Shown: positions 60,330-64,000 of the stretch, piece after piece
How positions within the stretch are numbered: position 1 is the stretch's first letter
Layout: each line of letters starts with the position of its first letter
Source of the DNA: Bifidobacterium breve
Lineage (GTDB): Bacteria > Actinomycetota > Thermoleophilia > Solirubrobacterales > Solirubrobacteraceae
Length of the DNA stretch: 64,000 bases
Assembly (NCBI GenBank): GCA_945878865.1
Contig: CAMCUD010000021.1
Coordinates: 1 to 64,000, forward strand
Reading direction: 5' to 3'
Position numbers and translations under genes: made by a program
The notes under the pieces: model-generated
The model's database searches: none
Told to the model about the DNA's origin: nothing
The model's input: the letters and a program-made list of their open reading frames with translations, nothing else

Positions 60330-60353
60330 CTGAGGAGCAGCCTGTGAGGTGTC

Positions 60354-61934
60354 ATGCGACGGCCCCTCTTCCTGCTCGGCCTGCTGACCGCCTCGGCGGC
60401 ACTCACCGGGACGCCCGCACTCGCCGCGCCGGCGTCCTACGTGTACTGGACGAACACGGGAACGAACACGATCGGCCGGGCGAACCTCGACGGCTCGGGC
60501 GTGAACCAGAGCTTCATCACCGGGGCGAACAGCCCTCAGGGGGTCGCCGTCGACGCCGAGCACCTCTACTGGGCGAACGCGGGGACGAACACGATCGGCC
60601 GGGCGAACTTCGACGGCTCTGGCGTGAACCAGAGCTTCATCACCGGGGCGAGCGGCCCGTCAGGCGTTGCCGTCGACGCCGGCCACGTCTACTGGACGAA
60701 CCACTGGAGCTACTCCATCGGCCGGGCGGACCTTGACGGCTCTGACGCGAACCAGAGCTTCATCACGGGGTACAGGCACGACGAGGCACCCGGGATCGCG
60801 GTGAATGGACGCCACATCTTCTGGACGGTGTTCGGCTCGGGCGGCGTGTACCGGGCCAACCTCGACGGCACGGGAGCCGCCCCCTTCATCGCGCAGGGTT
60901 TCCCGTTCGGCGTGGCCGTCAACGCAACGCACGTCTTCTACACCGATGACGTCGGTCCCGACTGGGTGTATCGCGCGAACCTCGACGGCAGCGGGCCGCT
61001 GCAGATCGTCTCGCTCAATCCGCTCAGCAACATCTACCCGACCGGGCTCGCCCTCGACGCCGCGCACGTGTACTGGGGACGGATGAGCCCGGGCGCGATC
61101 GGTCGCGCGAACCTCGACGGCAGCGGCGCCGTGGAGGACTTCATCACCGGCGCGTCGGCGCCCCGCGGCGTGGCCGTGGCGGCACCCGCGGTCTCGACCA
61201 TCGGCGGCGACGCCGGCGACCAGTACGTGGGCGCGCGCAGCGCGGGCATCCCCGTCTTCGTGACGAACACCGGCATCCGGCCGCTGGCGATGACCTCGGC
61301 GGCGATCTCCACCGGGGTCGGCGCCTGGAAGGAGTGGGAGATCACCGCTGACGGCTGCTCGGCAACGACGCTGCAGCCCGGCGCGAGTTGCGTGGTCGTG
61401 GTGCGCTTCACGCCCCAGTGGGTCGGGGGGCGGTCGGCCGAGCTCGTGTTCACCGACAGCGCGCCGGACGGGACGCAGCACGTGACGCTGTCGGGGATGG
61501 GCGTCCAGGCGCCGGTCGGCCCGACGGGCCCGACCGGCCCGACGGGCGCGACGGGCGCAGCGGGCGCGACGGGCGCTGCCGGCCCCGCTGGCGAGACCGG
61601 CATCCCGGGCCCTGCCGGCCCGGCCGGTGTCTCCGGCGCGAGCGCCGCGACGACGACCCTCGTCCTCGTCGCCTATCAGGCGAAGACCACCGCCCGGAAG
61701 GTCACGGTCAGCTACGCGGTGACGACGCCCGCCGCGGTCTCGCTGCGGGTGGTCCGCTCGCGGGGCAAGACGGTCGAGGTCGCCACCGCGAAGGCGAAGA
61801 CCGGCATCAACACGATCTCGTGGAATCGCAAGCTCAACGGCAAGGCCGCGAAGAAGGGCGCCTACACGCTCCAGGTGGTCGCGGCCGATGGCGGGCAGAC
61901 CACGCGGAGCGCGGTGCGCATCACGCTCCGCTAA
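60354..61934 (+). CDS. Exported YWTD-like propeller with collagen-like segment
   Basis: 526 residues from ATG 60354 with a signal peptide (MRRPLFLLGLLTASAALTGT, end near ALAA). Six YWTD-like repeats form a propeller (about 30-280; VYWTNTGTNTIGRANLDGSG, LYWANAGTNTIGRANFDG, VYWTNHWSYSIGRADLDGS). A HYDIN/ASPM-like domain (about 285-385; VFVTNTGIRPLAMTSAAIS) is followed by 14 Gly-X-Y triplets at DNA 61518-61643 (GPTGPTGPTGATGAAGATGA) and a basic beta-sandwich end. Collagen-like triplets suggest trimerisation. Its stop is shared with the convergent TetR gene. Surface protein of unknown target. Confidence 0.9.
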   Translation: MRRPLFLLGLLTASAALTGTPALAAPASYVYWTNTGTNTIGRANLDGSGVNQSFITGANSPQGVAVDAEHLYWANAGTNTIGRANFDGSGVNQSFITGASGPSGVAVDAGHVYWTNHWSYSIGRADLDGSDANQSFITGYRHDEAPGIAVNGRHIFWTVFGSGGVYRANLDGTGAAPFIAQGFPFGVAVNATHVFYTDDVGPDWVYRANLDGSGPLQIVSLNPLSNIYPTGLALDAAHVYWGRMSPGAIGRANLDGSGAVEDFITGASAPRGVAVAAPAVSTIGGDAGDQYVGARSAGIPVFVTNTGIRPLAMTSAAISTGVGAWKEWEITADGCSATTLQPGASCVVVVRFTPQWVGGRSAELVFTDSAPDGTQHVTLSGMGVQAPVGPTGPTGPTGATGAAGATGAAGPAGETGIPGPAGPAGVSGASAATTTLVLVAYQAKTTARKVTVSYAVTTPAAVSLRVVRSRGKTVEVATAKAKTGINTISWNRKLNGKAAKKGAYTLQVVAADGGQTTRSAVRITLR

Positions 61935-62572
61935 TCCTGCCGGTCCCGCGGCTCGGCATCCCCGTAGATCGACAGCCACACCGCCCGGCCCACGGCGGCG
62001 GCGACCTTCTCGTCGTCCGCCGGGTCGCCGTGGCGGATGTGGATCATCGCCGCCCGCTCGACCATGCACACCAGCGTGAAGGCCAGCGTCTGCAGGTCGA
62101 CGTCGGGCGCGATGCGGCCCGCCGCCTGTAGCGGCTCGAGCGCCTGCGCCGCGCGGGTGGCGAACTCGTTGACGTTCGCGTACCAGTGGTCGGCCAGCAC
62201 GGGGTCATAGGTCGTGACCTCGATCACGGCGAGCGTCACGTCACGGTGCTCGCGAAACGTCGCCAGTGTCTCCATCCCCGCCTCCTTCGCACCCTCCGGC
62301 CCGGTGCGGTGGTCGAAGACGAACCATGACGCCGCCGCGTCGTAGACCTCGGCGAGTGCGACCTCGCTGAGGCGCATGAGCAGCTCCGTCTTGTCGCGGA
62401 ACTGCATGTAGAGCGTCGTGCGCGGCACGCCGAGCTCGTCGGCGATCGCCTTGAACGAGATCTCGCTGTAGGGGTGCCCCTCGGCGAGGTGCCGGCGGAC
62501 GACCTCCAGCGCACGGGTCTCGATCTCCTCGCGCCGCGCTCGGACGGCGGCGCGTGAGCGGAGAGGCGGCAT
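61931..62572 (-). CDS. TetR family regulator
   Basis: 213 residues from ATG 62572. Helix-turn-helix at about 43-62 (FKAIADELGVPRTTLYMQFR), then a helical ligand-binding domain (EGAKEAGMETLATFREHRDV, LQTLAFTLVCMVERAAMIHI). It is divergent from the CrtC/AttH-like gene, and the 151-bp gap holds inverted repeats that may be its operator. The most likely target is therefore the 62724-64000 operon. Confidence 0.92.
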   Translation of the reverse strand: MPPLRSRAAVRARREEIETRALEVVRRHLAEGHPYSEISFKAIADELGVPRTTLYMQFRDKTELLMRLSEVALAEVYDAAASWFVFDHRTGPEGAKEAGMETLATFREHRDVTLAVIEVTTYDPVLADHWYANVNEFATRAAQALEPLQAAGRIAPDVDLQTLAFTLVCMVERAAMIHIRHGDPADDEKVAAAVGRAVWLSIYGDAEPRDRQD

Positions 62573-62654
62573 GCCGCGCGATGGTACCGCCGCCCTGGGC
62601 GGTCGTGGCGGCGCAGCGCGGCGCGAGAACCTGCGAGGTTGCATTTCGGACACG

Positions 62655-62675
62655 GTGTAGGCAGTATGCCGACAC
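62655..62675. promoter_or_regulatory. Candidate TetR operator
   Basis: GTGTAGGC-AGTAT-GCCGACAC, an 8-bp inverted repeat with one mismatch, about 50 bp upstream of the start at 62724. A second, shorter repeat TGTCG-N6-CGACA lies at 62678-62693. Both are in the gap between the divergent genes. Confidence 0.5.
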
Positions 62676-62723
62676 CCTGTCGACAATGCGACAGCAATCG
62701 TCCGAAGTCTCTGGGAGGAGAAT

Positions 62724-63809
62724 GTGGTGCGACGAGTCGGTGCTGCCTGGGCGCTCGCCCTGGTGTCCGCAGCTGTACTAGCCGGGGCCGCGCACGCGGC
62801 CATCCCCAGTTCCACACCGCCGCGTGTGTCCGACCCCACGCCGCGCGAGGGCTGGCCGGCCGTCCCGCAGGACAACCGCATGCACGGCGGGACCACCGAG
62901 TGGTGGTACTGGCACGTCATCGACCCCAAGACGAAGCTCCAGTACGTCGGCGGCCTCGTCAACAAGCCGAGCACCTGGCACTTCGGAATGCTCCAGTACG
63001 GCCGGCAGAAGCACGTCGTCGCCGTCGATCAGCGCGCGCCGATCCCCGTGAGCATGAGCCGCGCGATCAAGCCCGCCAACGACGGGCTTCCCGGCGTGCG
63101 CACCCCGGGCGCGCGACTCGACTACGACCCGGTCGCCAACACCTGGCACCTGAAGGTCACGACCGGCTTCCAGGCCGACATCTGGTTCGACGGATGGCTG
63201 CCCGGCGTCACCGGCACGATCCCGCTCGGCGAGCGCCGCTGGATGGGCTGGACCTCCGCCGTCGTGACGAGCACCGCGCGCGGCTGGATCAAGCCACCCG
63301 GCGGCAAGCGCATCGACGTCAGCGGCTGGCGCGGGTACACCGACCACAACTGGGGCCCGTTCAACATGTTCGACAACTCCACCGGCGGGTGGGAGTGGGG
63401 CGTCGTGCATGAACCCAACGGCGGCGCGAAGGTCATCGGCGGCGTCGTCACGCGCAACGGCACCTACATCGGCACCGCCGCCGACATCCAGCCCGGCCAG
63501 AAGCCGAAGGGCTGCGCGTCGACGTACATGGAGCAGACCGACTTCTACTCCGGCAACAACTACTTCACCGGCCAGACCTTCGCGATGCCGGGCAAGGTGC
63601 ACGTCAGGTGCGCCGCGCTGCTGCCTGGCTTCGAGGGCACGGAGTTCACGATGAAGTTGCTCACCCCGGGCATCGCCGACGGCGGCATCGTCGCCGCGAC
63701 CCTCGAGGCGCAGTACTACACCGAGCCCGGGTCCATCGGCATGTACGAGCACGTCCGGACGATGATCGGCCGCTGGAACGCGTTCCAGCAGCAGCGGAAC
63801 AGGAAGTAG
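62724..63809 (+). CDS. Exported CrtC/AttH-like lipocalin-type protein
   Basis: 361 residues. Two GTG codons (62724, 62727) follow GGGAGGAG at 62713-62720; spacing slightly favours 62727. Signal peptide (VGAAWALALVSAAVLAGAAH, end near AHA-AI). RMHGGTTEWWYWHVIDPKTK near residue 52, HFGMLQYGRQKH and YTDHNWGPFNMFDNSTGGWE are typical of the CrtC (carotenoid 1,2-hydratase) / AttH-like calycin fold. Whether it hydrates a carotenoid or binds another lipid cannot be told. The Tat-exported FAD protein follows 12 bp later. Confidence 0.85.
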   Translation: MVRRVGAAWALALVSAAVLAGAAHAAIPSSTPPRVSDPTPREGWPAVPQDNRMHGGTTEWWYWHVIDPKTKLQYVGGLVNKPSTWHFGMLQYGRQKHVVAVDQRAPIPVSMSRAIKPANDGLPGVRTPGARLDYDPVANTWHLKVTTGFQADIWFDGWLPGVTGTIPLGERRWMGWTSAVVTSTARGWIKPPGGKRIDVSGWRGYTDHNWGPFNMFDNSTGGWEWGVVHEPNGGAKVIGGVVTRNGTYIGTAADIQPGQKPKGCASTYMEQTDFYSGNNYFTGQTFAMPGKVHVRCAALLPGFEGTEFTMKLLTPGIADGGIVAATLEAQYYTEPGSIGMYEHVRTMIGRWNAFQQQRNRK

Positions 63810-63821
63810 GGGAGACCACCG

Positions 63822-64000
63822 ATGAAGACCTCCATCAGCCGGCGGCGGTTCGTCGGCGGCGCGGCCGCGATGGGCGCGGCCGCCACGTTCCCGCTGGCCC
63901 GCGCCGGGATGGCGCGGGCGGACGTCCCGGGCAAGCGGGTGGCCGTGTTCGGCGCCGGCATGTCCGGGCTCGTGGTCGCGCATGAGCTCGCCGAGCTCGG
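63822..64000 (+). CDS. Tat-exported FAD/NAD-binding oxidoreductase (5' part)
   Basis: 59 codons are visible. A twin-arginine signal with ISRRRFVGGAAAMGAAATF (residues 5-23) is followed by the nucleotide-binding beta-alpha-beta loop GKRVAVFGAGMSGLVVAHEL (about 37-56; GxGxxG). This opening is typical of amine oxidase / phytoene-desaturase-like flavoproteins. Together with the CrtC-like gene it suggests oxidation and hydration of a hydrophobic lipid at the outside of the membrane. The rest lies beyond the edge. Confidence 0.85.
   Translation, partial: MKTSISRRRFVGGAAAMGAAATFPLARAGMARADVPGKRVAVFGAGMSGLVVAHELAEL

Overview
The window is very GC-rich (about 70% or more, with strong third-position GC bias) and contains only protein-coding genes plus short DNA motifs; I saw no rRNA, tRNA, CRISPR array, prophage or insertion sequence. 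Gene content (GntR/FCD, PucR and NarL-type regulators, DUF2510/DUF4870 proteins, a DUF2277 protein, many Sec-exported beta-propeller and RTX proteins, AlkB plus rubredoxin) suggests a soil actinobacterium, most likely of the Thermoleophilia/Solirubrobacterales group. That placement is an inference from gene content, not a phylogeny.

Layout. 1-5126: the start of an exported serine hydrolase, an exported propeller-like protein, an FMN-dependent GltS-like protein, a DUF2277 protein and small unknowns. 5123-7340: an alkane hydroxylase operon (alkB, rubredoxin, TetR) with inverted repeats upstream. 7491-15438: exported proteins, an SDR, and a 1656-residue secreted PQQ-dehydrogenase-like/PKD/lectin-like protein with nearly identical internal repeats. 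15532-23193: two c-di-GMP proteins, small membrane proteins separated by two copies of a palindromic element, an ArfB-like release factor and an ABC exporter. 23235-26599: a GntR regulator divergent from a biuret-hydrolase-like amidohydrolase and a permease, with a matching 12-bp box in front of each arm. 26605-32993: RsgA, a two-component pair with an extra receiver protein, a PucR regulator and a TetR. 33271-41120: small enzymes, a class A beta-lactamase-like protein, an SGNH hydrolase, a VanW protein, a Glu/Leu/Phe/Val dehydrogenase and small unknowns. 41113-47810: a three-gene operon of transglutaminase, circularly permuted ATP-grasp/Alpha-E and transglutaminase-DUF2126, a predicted but uncharacterised amide-ligase system. 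47952-61934: mostly exported proteins (BNR-like propeller, two RTX paralogues, FN3/DUF11, beta-helix and YWTD/collagen-like), with an enoyl-CoA hydratase, an HtrA-like protease and an epimerase. 61931-64000: a TetR divergent from a CrtC/AttH-like protein and a Tat-exported FAD oxidoreductase that runs off the edge.

Themes. The region invests heavily in the cell surface: at least seven Sec-exported proteins end in a basic, Lys/Arg-rich beta-sandwich-like domain that may be a common wall-retention module. The best candidate for an under-described system is the amidoligase operon. The RTX pair with a shared upstream block and the hairpin-flanked small membrane gene are secondary candidates. The gene map is tight: five convergent pairs share stop codons in a CTAG or CTAA tetranucleotide, and several operons use ATGA, GTGA or TGATG coupling.
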